64,000 bases of DNA from Closterium sp. Naga37s-1 (GCA_947471745.1 CANJKZ010000010.1:2575501-2639500); one strand, 5' to 3'. Shown: positions 1 through 11,239, counted from the first letter of the stretch. Made by a program: numbers and translations. The notes: generated by a model not told the origin, from the sequence alone.

Positions 1-575
1 GATCCCAAATAATTCCAAGCAACAGAACCAACCTGGCTGGACAAAACAGCAGGTGGTAGGTTGGTAAACAACCTCTGGTTCTGTTTTTCCAACCTAGGAA
101 AACAACAACCAGGTTCAGGTCCTAAAAACAGAACCTGTTTTGTCTTTGCCCAACCAGCCAAATGCTGGTTCCGCTGGTTTCCCCTGGCCCTGTAGCAAGC
201 AGATACAGACAAACAACATCCAACCTTCACCTAAATTGTACCCCTATAGTGCCTGCCCTGCTACACTATAGTCAACCAAACAAAACAGTACAATTTCGAG
301 TTGGATAGAACTGAATCTGCTCAATCAATTCAACCGAACCGCAAAGCTTCCATCTTGGGTTCCTTTGCGAGCTCGTCCTTTCTGCTTGTACTATTCATAG
401 CGCGTACAATGTTGTGCCGAAGCGCATAATGCGCGAGTACCTGCAAATGCTTCAAGCGAAAATTGCGAAAGCAAACAAACACACGAACATTCCATTCACA
501 CCCAAATGCATTTGCACACGCATACTCATACAAACAGACGGCAGGATGTCGTGCAATGTGAATTTGCACCCAACA
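1..575 (-). mobile_element. Copia-A LTR, cut by the window edge
   Basis: This is the first-transcribed part of a copia-A LTR in reverse orientation. It ends at 575 with the reverse complement of the LTR start (TTGCACCCAACA) and continues beyond the left edge. It matches the other A LTRs here base for base over long stretches, for example 2130-2704. It abuts copia-C coding sequence at 576, so it lies inside copia-C. Whether it is a solo LTR or the 5' LTR of an element to the left cannot be seen. Confidence 0.9.
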
Positions 576-1301
576 CCTTCGAGGAAATTGGATGGCAGTC
601 TCGCCAGGAGGAGGAGTACAGGCAGAAGGTGGGATCAGTTCGCAACCTGTACCACCCGTCCCGACATCTCCTTCGCCTGCATCAAACTGGGGTCGGGACA
701 GACTGTGCAGAGTGACCAGCACTGGAAGGAGTTGGATCGGTGCTTGATATACTTGGTGGGGAGCAGGGATGTGGCGCAGGAGTTTGGTGGTGGGCCGGAG
801 TCCTTGGAGCTCGTGGACTACGGCGATGCTGATGATGCAGGGGACAAGCAGAACAGGACCAGAATTGGTGGCTATGTCTTCGTGCTCGGGGGTGCTGCTG
901 TCTCTTGGGCGAGTCAGAGGATTCGTTGCGCCACCCTCTCCTCCACTGAGTCTGAGTACCTTGCTGCTGTGGAGGCTGGGAAGGAGGCGCGCAGGCTGCG
1001 CTTCTTGCTGGCAGAGTTTCAACTGCTGAGAAGTGAGGAGCCCACTACCCTCTTTGTGGACAACTCCTCTGCCATTTCAGCGGCAGGGAGCATGGGGCTC
1101 AAGGGGAGCCTCAAGCACATAGAGCGTCACCACATGTGGCTGCACCACATGGTCAAGCGCGGGAAGCTGCAGCTGCAGTACATCCCTACGAGCGAGCAGC
1201 CTGCTGACTATCTTACCAAGGCGCTGCATTTCCCCACCTTCAGCCGTTATTTCGAGGCTGTGGGGCAGGTGAGGCTCTCGAGCGAGGGGAGTAAGACCTA
1301 G
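576..1301 (+). pseudogene. Copia-C reverse transcriptase end and RNase H
   Basis: This is the C-terminal part of a Ty1/copia polyprotein. A TRPDISFA motif typical of the copia RT end is followed by RNase H with the family signatures GGYVFVLGGAAVSW, LSSTESEYLA, LFVDNSSA and the terminal block EQPADYLTKAL. The RNase H removes the RNA strand during minus-strand DNA synthesis in the virus-like particle. The sequence clearly differs from the A and B families, so this is a separate lineage. Its left side is replaced by the A LTR ending at 575. The RNase H part reads openly, but the element as a whole is broken. Fossil. Confidence 0.85.
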
Positions 1302-1466
1302 ACTCTCGATGATGCGATGGTGCCATGGCCTATCCTTGGCTGGTGCGGTGCGTGTTTGCACTTTGTGAGTGCTTCGTTTATATGTGTGTGTCCCTTTCTT
1401 TTGGTGTATATGTATGTGTGTATGCCCTGTAATTATAAAGGGCCTTGCTGTAGTATGGCAGGGGAG
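1302..1466 (+). other. Copia-C 3' untranslated stretch with purine tract
   Basis: Non-coding sequence between the end of RNase H and the presumed 3' LTR. It is TG-rich and ends in GGCAGGGGAG just before TGTTAGAGGG, which looks like a polypurine tract priming plus-strand synthesis. Confidence 0.5.
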
Positions 1467-1611
1467 TGTTAGAGGGCCCTACGACAGCAAGGGCTCTTGA
1501 CGATTTGGCAAAACAACTACGCTAAGACGGGCATTAGATGACACCAACGCAAGGAGTGCGTTGATGTCGCGCGACTGCTACAGTGCCAATGACGTCCGTG
1601 CTGGGGTGCTG
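1467..1611 (+). mobile_element. Copia-C 3' LTR, first part
   Basis: The LTR appears to begin with TGTTAGAGGG after the purine tract. It is interrupted at 1611 by element A1 and resumes at 6444. The five bases TGCTG at 1607-1611 recur at 6444-6448, which is the duplication made by the A1 insertion. The family assignment is an inference from position after the copia-C RNase H. Confidence 0.5.
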
Positions 1612-2704
1612 TGTTGGTGTAAGGGCCCAATAAACTCAAGCTATTAAGACTTTATCAAACTTAAAACCTCTCCTCGGGGTCACCTCCAAAGGTCCTTGGG
1701 TGCCTGGTACAAGACCAGCCCCTATCCTCGGGTCCGAGTTTGTAGAGAGAGGGATCAAGAATGACTTAGTCAAAATAACAAGAGTACCTTGAACGTCGCG
1801 CAGCGTATCGTGCAGACCGTCGACCGGATTAAGCTGATAATTTCCTATATCGAAGCTCACTCCAAGAGCTTTAAAATAAGCCAAGTTGCCTCGCGAAAAG
1901 TTCTGCCATTACGAAGTTATGGCTCGGACAGCGTTTGCCTAGCGTTGGAGTGCTAGCGTACTAGCGTTGACTCGGGTAGCATTCCGCCGTCGCACCGCGT
2001 AGAAACGAAATTCCAGGAAGGGAGGAATTCGCTTGAATCAAATTGACTATATTCAGGTACAAACAGAGAAGGAATATATAGTTCTAGCTAGCAAGGACCT
2101 TGGGAATAAACCTGGGAACAACTAGGGATGATCCCAAATAATTCCAAGCAACAGAACCAATCTGGCTGGACAAAACAGCAGGTGGTAGATTGGTAAACAA
2201 CCTCTGGTTCTGATTTTCCAACCTGGGAAAACAACAACCAGGTTCAGGTCCTAAAAACAGAACCTGTTTTGTCTTTGCCCAACCAGCCAAATGCTGGTTC
2301 CGCTGGTTTCCCCTGGCCCTGTAGCAAGCAGATACAGACAAACAACATCCAACCTTCACCTAAATTGTACCTCTATAGTGCCTGCCCTGCTACACTATAG
2401 TCAACCAAACAAAACAGTACAATTTCGAGTTGGATAGAACTGAATCTGCGCAATCAATTCAACCGAACCGCAAAGCTTCCATCTTGGGTTCCTTTGCGAG
2501 CTCGTCTTTTCTGCTTGTACTGTTCATAGCGCGTACAATGTTGTGCCGAAGCGCATAATGCGCAAGTACCTGCAAATTCTTCAAGCGAAAATTGCGAAAG
2601 CAAACAAACACACGAACATTCCATTCACACCCAAATGCATTCGCACACGCATACTCATACAAACAGACGGCAGGATGTCGTGCAATGTGAATTTGCACCC
2701 AACA
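1612..2704 (-). repeat. A1 3' LTR
   Basis: 1,093-bp copia-A LTR in reverse, TGTTGGTG...CACCCAACA on the plus strand. The neighbouring 2705-2730 is the reverse complement of a purine-rich tract (GGCTGAGGGGGAGTG), the polypurine tract, which marks this copy as the 3' LTR. Confidence 0.92.
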
Positions 2705-2746
2705 CACTCCCCCTCAGCCTGCCGGCTGCATCCCCATCATTCCATA

Positions 2747-3280
2747 CTAGTTCATGCTCATTCCACTCATCCGCACACAACGCCAATGAGGCTCATCCGC
2801 AAGCCTCTTGGTGAGGAAGTCTGCTGGCTGCTGGTGAGTCTTGATGTAGATCGGATTCACCGTCCCCCTCTTCACCTCCTTACGCAACCAGTGCCACTTG
2901 ATACGCATGTGCTTGTTCAGCCCATGAAGCACATCGTTCCTGGCCATCCCAAGAGCTCCCTTGCTATCACAAAACAGCGGCGTAGCAACCTTTTGCTCCT
3001 GGCCAATCTCCTTTAACAGCCTCCTCAGCCAAATCACCTCCTTCACCCCATGGAACATCGCCATGTACTCTGATTCCACATAAGAGAGTGCTGTCTCCGT
3101 CTGCTTCTTTGACCTCCAGCTAACAGGTCCTCCTCCAACTACGCAGATGTATCCTCCCACAGATGAGGAATCCTCCTTCTCAGAGGCCCACATAGCATCG
3201 GTAAAGCAAGTGAGAAAGAGCTTGCCTTCTCCAAGCCTCTCCCCCTTCTCTTTCAGCACCTCAACCCCTTTCTGCTTCAC
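2747..3280 (-). pseudogene. A1 RNase H domain
   Basis: 177 codons of copia RNase H. It holds CFTDAMWASEKEDSSSVGGY, ETALSYVESEYMA, PLFCDSKGALG, the HMRIKWHWLRKEV block and the terminal HQQPADFLTKRL. This order is diagnostic of the copia RNase H C-terminus. It ends at MSGMSMN, shared by all copia-A copies in the window. Part of a broken element. Confidence 0.9.
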
Positions 3281-3354
3281 CTGTGCAGATGCGGAGTATT
3301 GAACTCCAATGCTTGGGTGAGAGTATTGAACACCACACGCTCAGCTGCATCCAC

Positions 3355-4662
3355 CTACTCTTCTGATGGATTCTGCACCACCCTAGCCAGCTGCCCAACC
3401 GAGAAAGAGATGTCGGGCCTTGTATGAAATGCTGCATACAAGAGGCTGCCCACCAAGGACTGAAAATGCTGCTGCTCCTCGGCTTCAACCCCTTCATCCT
3501 CTGCAGCTTTCACAAGCTTGAATTCTGCTGGCAGGGGAGTTGCAACTTTACGCTCATTCTCAATCCCGTACTTCTCCCCCAGCTCCTTGATGAACTTCTC
3601 CTGGTGCAGCTTCAACCACCTGTGATCCAGATCCCTCTCCACATGCATCCCGAGATAGTACTTTACCTCCCCAAGGTTCTTGCACTTGAAGTTCTCCATC
3701 AGCTGCTGCTGCACCTTCTGGATCTCCTTCATGCTGCTGCTAAAGAGAAGAATATCGTCCACATAGACCAGAAACAGCACCAGCTTCTCCCCCTCCCCCT
3801 TGAGAAAGAGGCTCTCATCACAGCTGCTGGTCCTGAATCCCATCTCCTCTAAAACAGCTGCCAACTTCTGGTACCAGCAGCGTGGCACCTGCTTCAAGCC
3901 GTAGATGGACTTTTTCAGCTTGCACACCCTGCCCGTACCATCCTCATACCCAGGCGGCTGCGTCATGTACACATCCTCCTCTAAAATCCCATTGAGGAAT
4001 GCCGTAGATATATCCATCTGAATGATGAATTTCCCACTAACGGTTGTATCTGCCAACAAGACACGGAGGGTAGGGGGTTTGGCAGTGGGAGCAAAGATCT
4101 CATTGAAGTCCCGCTTCTCCTTCTGCATAAACCCCTTAGCCACCAGCCTACTCTTGTAGATGGTGACCTGTCCCTTGTCATCGGTCTTGATCCTTAGCAC
4201 CCACTTGCACTGTACGGCTTTCTTCCCCTCAGGCAGCACCACCAGCTCCCATGTCCCATTCTCTAGGCGGCTCTGGTACTCAGCATCCCTGGAAACCAGC
4301 CACTTCTCCCTATCTGGTCCAGCTAATGCCTCCTCCATGCTAGCTGGTTCCTCTGGTGCAGTGGCAAGAAAACAGTAGGCAGGTTCATCCTCCTCATCCG
4401 GATCATAGCCATGCGGTAGAATCAGCAATGCCTCCTCTGTCCCAAGCTGCTGCTCTGCTACATCAGCTCCTGCAGTCAGATTCTTAGTAGCCATACGGGT
4501 ACGTCCTGGCCTGGAGACGGGTCTCTCCCATCCCCTCATAACAACACCCTTTGGCTTCTTAGTTTTTCCCTGCTGCTGCTCTCCTCCCTCGGATCCAGCA
4601 GCTCCACTAGTGCTACCGCTAGTCTCCACACCATCACCTCCACCAGCAGGTGCCTCCTGCAC
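3355..4662 (-). pseudogene. A1 reverse transcriptase (RVT_2) with the preceding spacer
   Basis: 435 open codons. About residues 1-100 are the charged, low-complexity spacer between integrase and RT. From about 110 the copia RT starts (PASMEEALAGPDREKWL, NGTWELVVLP, CKWVLRIKTD, SRLVAKGFMQKE). Then follow QMDISTAFLNG, the YGLKQ region, the catalytic motif LVYVDDILLFS, YYLGMHV, LHQEKFIKEL, and TRPDISFSVGQLA near the end. The enzyme copies the element RNA into DNA inside the particle. The sequence is nearly identical in A2 and A4. The frame reads openly here but belongs to a broken element. Confidence 0.9.
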
Positions 4663-4688
4663 CTTCTCTCCATCACCACCCTCTGCAA

Positions 4689-5102
4689 CTACCTCCTCTC
4701 CCTCCTCCCACTAGGAGTCAGGTCCAGCTGCATGGTGATCTGCTCCATCTGCTGGGACACCCTGGCCTCCGGCTGTTTCTCCCAGCTCCCATACATCATG
4801 CCCTCAACAAACTTCACATCCCTGCTGTCAAACAACACATCCTTGGAAGGTTCCCACAGCAGCCATCCCTTGCTCTCAGCAGCCAGCCCCAAATGCACAC
4901 ACCAGATTGCACTTGCCCCCAACTTACTGCGGTAGGTCTTGGGGACGTGGGCGACTGCCATGCAACCGAACACCCTCAGCATGTCCACCGGCGGCTTCCT
5001 CCCAAGCCACCTCTCCAACGGCACCCACAAGTCATCCCCAACCTTGGTGAGTACCCTGTTCCTAGCGACGGTAGCGTGCCGAACAGCATGGGGCCACATC
5101 AA
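4689..5102 (-). pseudogene. A1 integrase C-terminal part
   Basis: 137 codons covering the end of the copia integrase. They include MWPHAVRHATVARNRVLTKV, PLERWLGRKPPVDMLRVFGC, the YRSKLGASAIWCVHLGLAAE block and a DSRDVKFVEG motif. These follow the catalytic core in copia integrases. The same stretch occurs in A2 (24.29-24.70 kb) and A4 (57.65-58.05 kb). Fossil. Confidence 0.85.
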
Positions 5103-5335
5103 GTTGCCCAGCCCAGATTCTATGAGCAGCGCCCTAGCTGTCTCCAGAATTGTCCGGTTCGCCGGTGAAATTCTTCAGCACCTCCTTGACCAGCGAGCCC
5201 TGGTTTGTTCGCGCTCCCCTTGGCGCTGAAACACAAGAATCATGGCTGCCGCTACGATCTTGGGCTGAAGATTCACCAGCTCCCGTCGAGGTGTTGCCCG
5301 CCATAGCTACCTATATCGAGGATCACTATAACGCA

Positions 5336-5347
5336 GCTCTGATACCA
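5336..5347 (-). promoter_or_regulatory. A1 primer-binding site
   Basis: On the minus strand this reads TGGTATCAGAGC, complementary to the 3' end of plant-type initiator methionine tRNA. It lies three bases from the 5' LTR end, the standard copia spacing. Confidence 0.9.
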
Positions 5348-5350
5348 GCT

Positions 5351-6443
5351 TGTTGGTGTAAGGGCCTAATAAATTCAAGCTATTAAGACTTTATCAAACT
5401 TAAAACCTCTCCTCGGGGTCACCTCCAAAGGTCCTTGGGTGCCTGGTACAAGACCAGCCCCTATGCTCGGGTCCGAGTTTGTAGAGAGAGGGATCAAGAA
5501 TGACTTAGTCAAAATAACAAGAGTACCTTGAACGTCGCGCAGCGTATCGTGCAGACCGTCGACCGGATTAAGCTGATTATTTCCTATATCGAAGCTCACT
5601 CCAAGAGCTTTAAAATAAGCCAAGTTGCCTCGCGAAAAGTTCTGCCATTACGAAGTTATGGCTCGGACAGCGTTTGCCTAGCGTTGGAGTGCTAGCGTAC
5701 TAGCGTTGACTCGGGTAGCATTCCGCCGTCGCACCGTGTAGAAACGAAATTCCAGGAAGGGAGGAATTCGCTTGAATCAAATTGACTATATTCAGGTACA
5801 AACAGAGAAGGAGTATATAGTCCTAGCTAGCAAGGACCTTGGGAATAAACCTGGGAACAACTAGGGATGATCCCAAATAATTCCAAGCAACAGAACCAAC
5901 CTGGCTGGACAAAACAGCAGGTGGTAGGTTGGTAAACAACCTCTGGTTCTGTTTTTCCAACCTGGGAAAACAACAACCAGGTTCAGGTCCTAAACACAGA
6001 ACCTGTTTTGTCTTTGCCCAACCAGCCAAATGCTGGTTCCGCTGGTTTCCCCTGGCCCTGTAGCAAGCAGATACAGATAAACAACATCCAACCTTCACCT
6101 AAATTGTACCTCTATAGTGCCTGCCCTGCTACACTATAGTCAACCAAACAAAACAGTACAATTTCGAGTTGGATAGAACTGAATCTGCGCAATCAATTCA
6201 ACCGAACCGCAAAGCTTCCATCTTGGGTTCCTTTGCGAGCTCGTCCTTTCTGCTTGTACTGTTCATAGCGCGTACAATGTTGTGCCGAAGCGCATAATGC
6301 GCGAGTACCTGCAAATTCTTCAAGCGAAAATTGCGAAAGCAAACAAACACACGAACATTCCATTCACACCCAAATGCATTCGCACACGCATACTCATACA
6401 AACAGACGGCAGGATGTCGTGCAATGTGAATTTGCACCCAACA
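5351..6443 (-). repeat. A1 5' LTR
   Basis: 1,093-bp copia-A LTR in reverse orientation, followed at 6444 by the duplicated target TGCTG. On the minus strand the LTR carries a run of CCAGGTTGG/AACCTGG words and then a TATATA-like stretch in GAACTATATATTCC-type sequence, a plausible U3 control region and core promoter by position. Confidence 0.9.
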
Positions 6444-6807
6444 TGCTGCTGTTCCGGTAAAGTCGTGGGCATGATTTTTGGGAAGCGTGCCACTTTCTAG
6501 CAAGTCTATGGTTGTCATCTGTGGTGTTGCGTAGTTGGAATTGGTTGGTTGGGGTGGCGTGCGAGAAAGGCCATTCCGCTGCTGAGTTGGGTTGAACTTC
6601 TACGAGGCGCGTTCGCCCACCTGCGCGTCACTTTCGTGAGGTTGGGTTTCTGCGCAGCGCCACGCCAACTTTGTGAAACCTTCCCGTAGCCTATATCTAT
6701 CTTGTGTATTTGCTTTATATTCACAACTTATATTTAAATTCTACTTCATTTCTCACTAATTCCTTAGAGACACACTACCAAAACTCTACCGAGTTGCTGG
6801 CACAACA
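6444..6807 (+). mobile_element. Copia-C 3' LTR, second part (tentative)
   Basis: Continuation of the sequence interrupted by A1. It has no reading frame of note. CACAACA at 6801-6807 could be its end, just before satellite begins. The assignment rests only on continuity across the A1 target-site duplication. Confidence 0.4.
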
Positions 6808-6858
6808 TCGTTCTCATAGGAAAACTCTCTCGCTATCGCTACGCTCTCCATAGTATTC

Positions 6859-7704
6859 CTTCAAGTAACGCATTTACTCCTAGTACCGCTCATAGGGTTA
6901 AGTAATGCACTTACTCTTAATACCACTCATATCGCTAAGTAACGCAGTTACCCTTAGTACCGCTCACATGGCTAAGTAACGCACGTAATGTTAGTACCTC
7001 TCATATAACTAGGTAACGCACATCCTTGTAATACCACTCATATGGCTAAGTAACGCAATTATTCGTAGTACCACTCTTACAGCCAAATAAAACACTTACT
7101 CTTAGTACCACTCATATTGATAAGTAACGCAGTTAATCTTAGTACTGCTAATATGCTAAGTAACGCACTAACTCTTAGAACCACTTATATGGCAAAATAA
7201 CGCACTTACTTGTAGTACCACTCATATGGCTAAGTAACGCAATTACTCTTACAGCTAAGTAACGTACTGATCCTTCATACCGCACATATCGCTAAGTCAC
7301 GCACTTGCTCTTAGTACCACTCATATGGCTAAGCAACGCAACTACTCTTAGTACCATTATTATGGCTAATTAACGCATTTAGACTTGGTAACACTCATGT
7401 GCCAAAGTAACGCACTCGTTTTTAGTCAACTCATATCGCCACGTAATGCACCTGCTCTTAGTACCACTCATAAGGCTAAGTAACGCGCTTACTCGTAGTA
7501 CCATTCTAATAGCTAAGAGACGCAATTTGTCTTAGTTCACGCATACTGATAAATATGGCTAGGTAACGCACTTACTGTTCGTAGCACTCATATGGCTAGG
7601 TAACGCACTTACTCTTGATACCAATCATACAGCTAAGCATCGCACTTATTCCTAGTACCACTCATATGGTTAAGTAGCGCACCTACTTCTTGTACCACTC
7701 CTAA
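6859..7704 (+). repeat. 37-bp satellite array, forward units
   Basis: Degenerate tandem repeat with a 37-bp period. The unit contains AGTACCACTCATATGGCTAA followed by GTAACGCACTTACTCTT. Units here differ by roughly 10-25% and carry small indels. No gene is present. The array continues after the MITE (8168) and after LTR-B (9244), so it was once one block of about 2.7 kb. Confidence 0.93.
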
Positions 7705-8167
7705 GGGTGTGGAACACTTCGAAACTTTAACAAGAGTTCCATACGATGCCCCTCAGTTCCGTACCGTCGACCGTTTGGGCTAAACCGGATGGTGGTTCAG
7801 ACCCAGCCTCGTCCGGTCGAGAAGTTGGAACGTGTGACGCTGATTATGTATGTTTGTGAAAGTTGCTGTGCATTCTCGTACCGTTTGCACGTTGTACATG
7901 CAAAAAATCGCCTACAGATAGCAACGCATGCATGTGACCACACAATCGCCAAAAACTATGCGATTTCGCATGCTGTTAATGGCGCGATCACTATACCTCA
8001 ATGTCCTGAACGGAACAATTCCGACCGTTCGTATTGTCAGTACGGGAACCAAGTCTCAAATGTTTCTCATGGGCGCACGATGACGACGGCGCAGAAAATC
8101 TGTCACCACACCAAATTCGGAACGGTGTCGTGGTACGCGCCAGACAAAATCGAAATGTTCCACACCC
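7705..8167. mobile_element. Small non-autonomous DNA transposon (MITE), PIF/Harbinger-like
   Basis: 463-bp segment interrupting the satellite. The ends are inverted repeats: GGGTGTGGAACACTTCG at the left and, on the opposite strand, GGGTGTGGAACATTTCG at the right (16 of 17 match). It is flanked by the direct repeat TAA (7702-7704 and 8168-8170). A 3-bp TAA duplication with G-rich termini suggests the PIF/Harbinger (Tourist-like) superfamily, but this is an inference. The open frames crossing it run on into satellite and look like chance. It carries no transposase, so it would depend on one encoded elsewhere. Confidence 0.75.
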
Positions 8168-8366
8168 TAAGTGACGCACTTACTCTTAGTATCACTCATA
8201 TTGTTAAGTTACGCAGATACGCTTAGTACCAATCATATCGTTAAGTAACGCAACTAGTTCTAGTATTGCTCATATGACTAAGTAATGCACTTACCCTTAA
8301 TACCACTCATATGGCTAAGTTACGCACTTACTATTTACCAATCACATAGTTGAGTAACACATTTTC
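8168..8366 (+). repeat. 37-bp satellite array, forward units
   Basis: About five further degenerate units between the MITE and the LTR-B insertion, in the same orientation as the block before. Confidence 0.9.
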
Positions 8367-9243
8367 TGTCCACAGGAATTGTGGAAGGCCCCGTCCTCGC
8401 TTGGGCGGAGCCGACTTCGGGGTCGGGTGTGAGGAGTCCAGCCGACCTGCAGCAGTGGGCGAGCTGGTGGACGGGTCTGGTCGACCTGCACGTGGGCCAC
8501 TGCAAGGGAGCCGACATTATGTCGACCCAGGAAAGCCGACTAGGTGTGGTCGGCTGACAGGTACGCTGGTCGACGTGAAGCTGGTTTACCAGGAGTATTG
8601 TCGACCTAACAAGGTCGACTGGAGGTGGTCGTCGACCTAGGTGGTCGACGGGCACGTGAAGGAGGTATTGGTCGACAAGATGGTTGCCCGGTCGACTAGG
8701 TTACCCGGGCAACGGGTTTCTGCGGAGGCGCGCGACAGTCGCCCAGGTGGTATGGGAGAGAGCGACCTCGGTGGTGGAATCCTGAAGTCGACGTGGCTGA
8801 TCAGATGCAATCGTCAGCACGAGGTTGATTTGGTGTGTGCGCTGTGCAGGTGACAAGGCACAGCACGCCAATGATCTGCGAGCACCTATGAAGTATGTCC
8901 GTTGCTGTTCTGCAGGAGCAACGCTGGCACGCCGTTGACCTGCAGCGTTGGCACGCCGTCGACTTTGCACTGCTGGAGCGCGGTCGACCAAGTTGTGCTG
9001 GAACGCGGTCGACCGTGCTGCGCAGGAAATCGACCTTCTTGCATGCTAGGTTTGATGTAATCTTGTCTTGCCAACTTCATTAAACCATTATTGTCAACTT
9101 GTCCCAGTGAAAATCTTGCCAATTCTCCTGTTATATAGCAAGCAGTGTGAGCACTTGGAAACGATTATGGAACGAACGCAGAGATCACTCTTGGCTCGTG
9201 CCTAGCCCGTTGTCTAGCTCCCGTTGATTGATTTATCTCCGCA
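8367..9243 (+). mobile_element. Solo LTR of copia-B in satellite
   Basis: 877 bp running from TGTCCACAGG to GATTTATCTCCGCA, the termini of LTR-B. Satellite flanks both sides, with TTTTC (8362-8366) before and CTTTC (9244-9248) after, a target duplication with one change. No internal sequence is attached, so this is a solo LTR left by recombination between two LTRs. It contains 13 GTCGAC hexamers. Confidence 0.85.
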
Positions 9244-10945
9244 CTTTCTCCTAGTACCACTTATATTGCTAAGTGACGCATTTACTCATAGTTCCACTTA
9301 TATAGCTAAGTAACGCAGTTTACTCTTAGTACCACTTTCATGACTAAGTAACGCACTTACACTTAGTATAACTTATATGGCTATGTAAAGCACTTACTCC
9401 TAGTACCACTCATATGGCTAAGTAACGTAATTACTCTTAGTACCACCCCTAAAGCTAACTAACGCACTTACTCCTATCATATCTCATATCGCTAAGTAAC
9501 GCACTTACTCTTAGTACCATTCATATGGTTAAGCAACGCACTTATTCTTTGTACAACTCATATCGCTAAGTAACGCACATACTCTTAGTTTCACTCATAT
9601 GGCTAAGTAACGCACTTACTCGTAGTACCACTCATATGGCTAACAAACGCAGCTACTCTTAGTACCACTCGTTAAGGGAAGTAGCACACTTACTCTTAGT
9701 ACCACTCATATCGTTAAATAGTAGCACACTTACTGTTCGTACCACCCATGTGGCCAAATAACGCACTTATTCTTGGTACCACTGATACAGCGAAGTAACG
9801 CATTTACTCTTTGTACCACTCATACAGTTAAGTAACACACTTACTCTTAGTACCGCTTATACGGATAAGTAACGCACTTTATCTTAGTAACATATGGCTA
9901 AGTAACGCACTTACTTGTACCACTCATGAGGCTAACTAACGCAATTACTCTTACTACTACACATAAAGCTAAGAAACAGAAACGCACGTACTCTTAGTAC
10001 AATGCATGTCGCTAAGTAACGCACTTACTTTTGGTATCACTCGCATGGCTAAGTAACGCACTTACTCTTAGTACCACTCATATGGCTAAGCAGCATACTT
10101 ATTTCCAGAACAACTCATATGGCTAAGTAACACACTTACTCTAAGTACTACTCATATGGCTGAGTAACGCTGATACTCGTGTTAGCACTCATATGGCTAA
10201 ATAACACACTTACTCTTGGTACCACTCGTTTTTTTTTTACTAACGCATCTACTATTGGTACCTTTCATTCCACTAAATAACGCAATTACTCTTGGTACCA
10301 CTCATATACCTAAGGAACGCACTTTTTCTTAATACCATTCACATGGCTATGTAACGCATTTATTCTTAGTACAAAGAAACGCAGTTACTCTTAGTACTGC
10401 CCATATGGCTAAGTAATGCACTTTATCTTAGTCACATATGACAAAATAACGCACTTACTTGTAGTACCACTCATACAGCCAAGAAATGCACGTACTTTTA
10501 AAAAAGAGTAACACTCATATGACTAGGTAGCGCACTAACTCATACTACCACTCATATGGCGAAATAGCGCACTTACTCTTAGTGCATCTAAGTAATGCAC
10601 TTACCCTTTGTATCACTCATATCGCTAAATAGCGCACTTACTCTTAGTACAACTCATATGGCTAAGTAACGCACCTATTCTTAGTACTACTCCTATGGCG
10701 AAGTAACGTAATTACTCTTAGTACGACCCTTACAGCTAACTAACGCACGAACTCTTTGTACCACTCAAATCGCTAAATAACGCACTTACTGTTAGTAACA
10801 CTCATATGGTTGAGTAACGCAAATATTCTTAGTACCACTCATACAGCTAAGAAACGCACGTACTCTTAGTACAACTCATGTCTGTAAGTAACGCACTTAC
10901 AATTGGTACCACTGTTATGGCTAAATAACGCACTTAATGGTAATA
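9244..10945 (+). repeat. 37-bp satellite array, forward units
   Basis: About 45 degenerate units of the 37-bp satellite, forward orientation. There is a short T-run at 10231-10240 and no coding sequence. It ends where gypsy-1 LTR-like sequence begins. Confidence 0.93.
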
Positions 10946-11224
10946 ACGGTAATGCGTAGAAATTGGGGTGAAATTCTTGGCTATATATTCTTGGCTCAAT
11001 ATATTATAATGCGTGGCTATTGAGGTGCAATTTTTGGCTATATATTTTTGGCTCAATTTCCACGCATTATTCTTGGCTACAATTTCCACGCATTATATTC
11101 TTGGCTATATATTCTTGGTTAGTACCACTGTTATTTCTTCGCTTTATATTCTTGGCTCATGCTTCGCTCATTGTACCTTTCGATAGTGCAATTCTCGCTC
11201 GCTCACTCAATTGCACCCGTAACA
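10946..11224 (+). mobile_element. Gypsy-1 5' LTR remnant
   Basis: AT-rich stretch with repeated words such as ATTCTTGGCTATATATTCTT and TTTCCACGCATTAT. It ends in CACCCGTAACA directly before a primer-binding-like site. Its last part shares words with the gypsy-3 3' LTR near 41.77-41.85 kb (ATGC-TTCGCTCA-TTGT, TAGTGCAAT-CTC, CCGT-ACA). The start is not clear, and some of this could be tandem-repeat expansion. Confidence 0.5.
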
Positions 11225-11226
11225 CT

Positions 11227-11239
11227 TGGTATTCAGAGC
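11227..11239 (+). promoter_or_regulatory. Gypsy-1 primer-binding-like site
   Basis: TGGTATTCAGAGC is the initiator-Met tRNA complement with one extra base, two bases after the presumed LTR end. It places the 5' end of gypsy-1 here. Confidence 0.6.

Larger units (their letters stand above)
1612..6443 (-). mobile_element. Copia-A element A1, both LTRs and TSD present
   Basis: A Ty1/copia insertion on the minus strand with LTRs at 1612-2704 and 5351-6443 (both 1,093 bp) and target-site duplication TGCTG at 1607-1611 and 6444-6448. By eye the LTRs differ at about 14 positions (about 1.3%), so this is one of the younger insertions here. The inside carries primer-binding site, gag remnant, integrase C-terminal part, RT and RNase H, in the order expected for copia. 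The internal region (about 2.65 kb) is shorter than in A4 and the element is broken with several breaks. Fossil, inserted into the copia-C LTR. Confidence 0.93.

Noticed and set aside
414-1301. 295-codon frame taken as one gene
   Set aside because: Its first part is LTR-A in reverse. Only the part from about 576 is copia-C, so the start is an accident of the LTR junction.
7789-8226. 145-codon frame inside and beyond the MITE
   Set aside because: It runs out of the element into satellite and shows no transposase or other motif.
9244-10945. CRISPR-like array of 37-bp repeats
   Set aside because: The repeats are head-to-tail without unique spacers, they are degenerate, and the context is eukaryotic transposons. 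It is a satellite.
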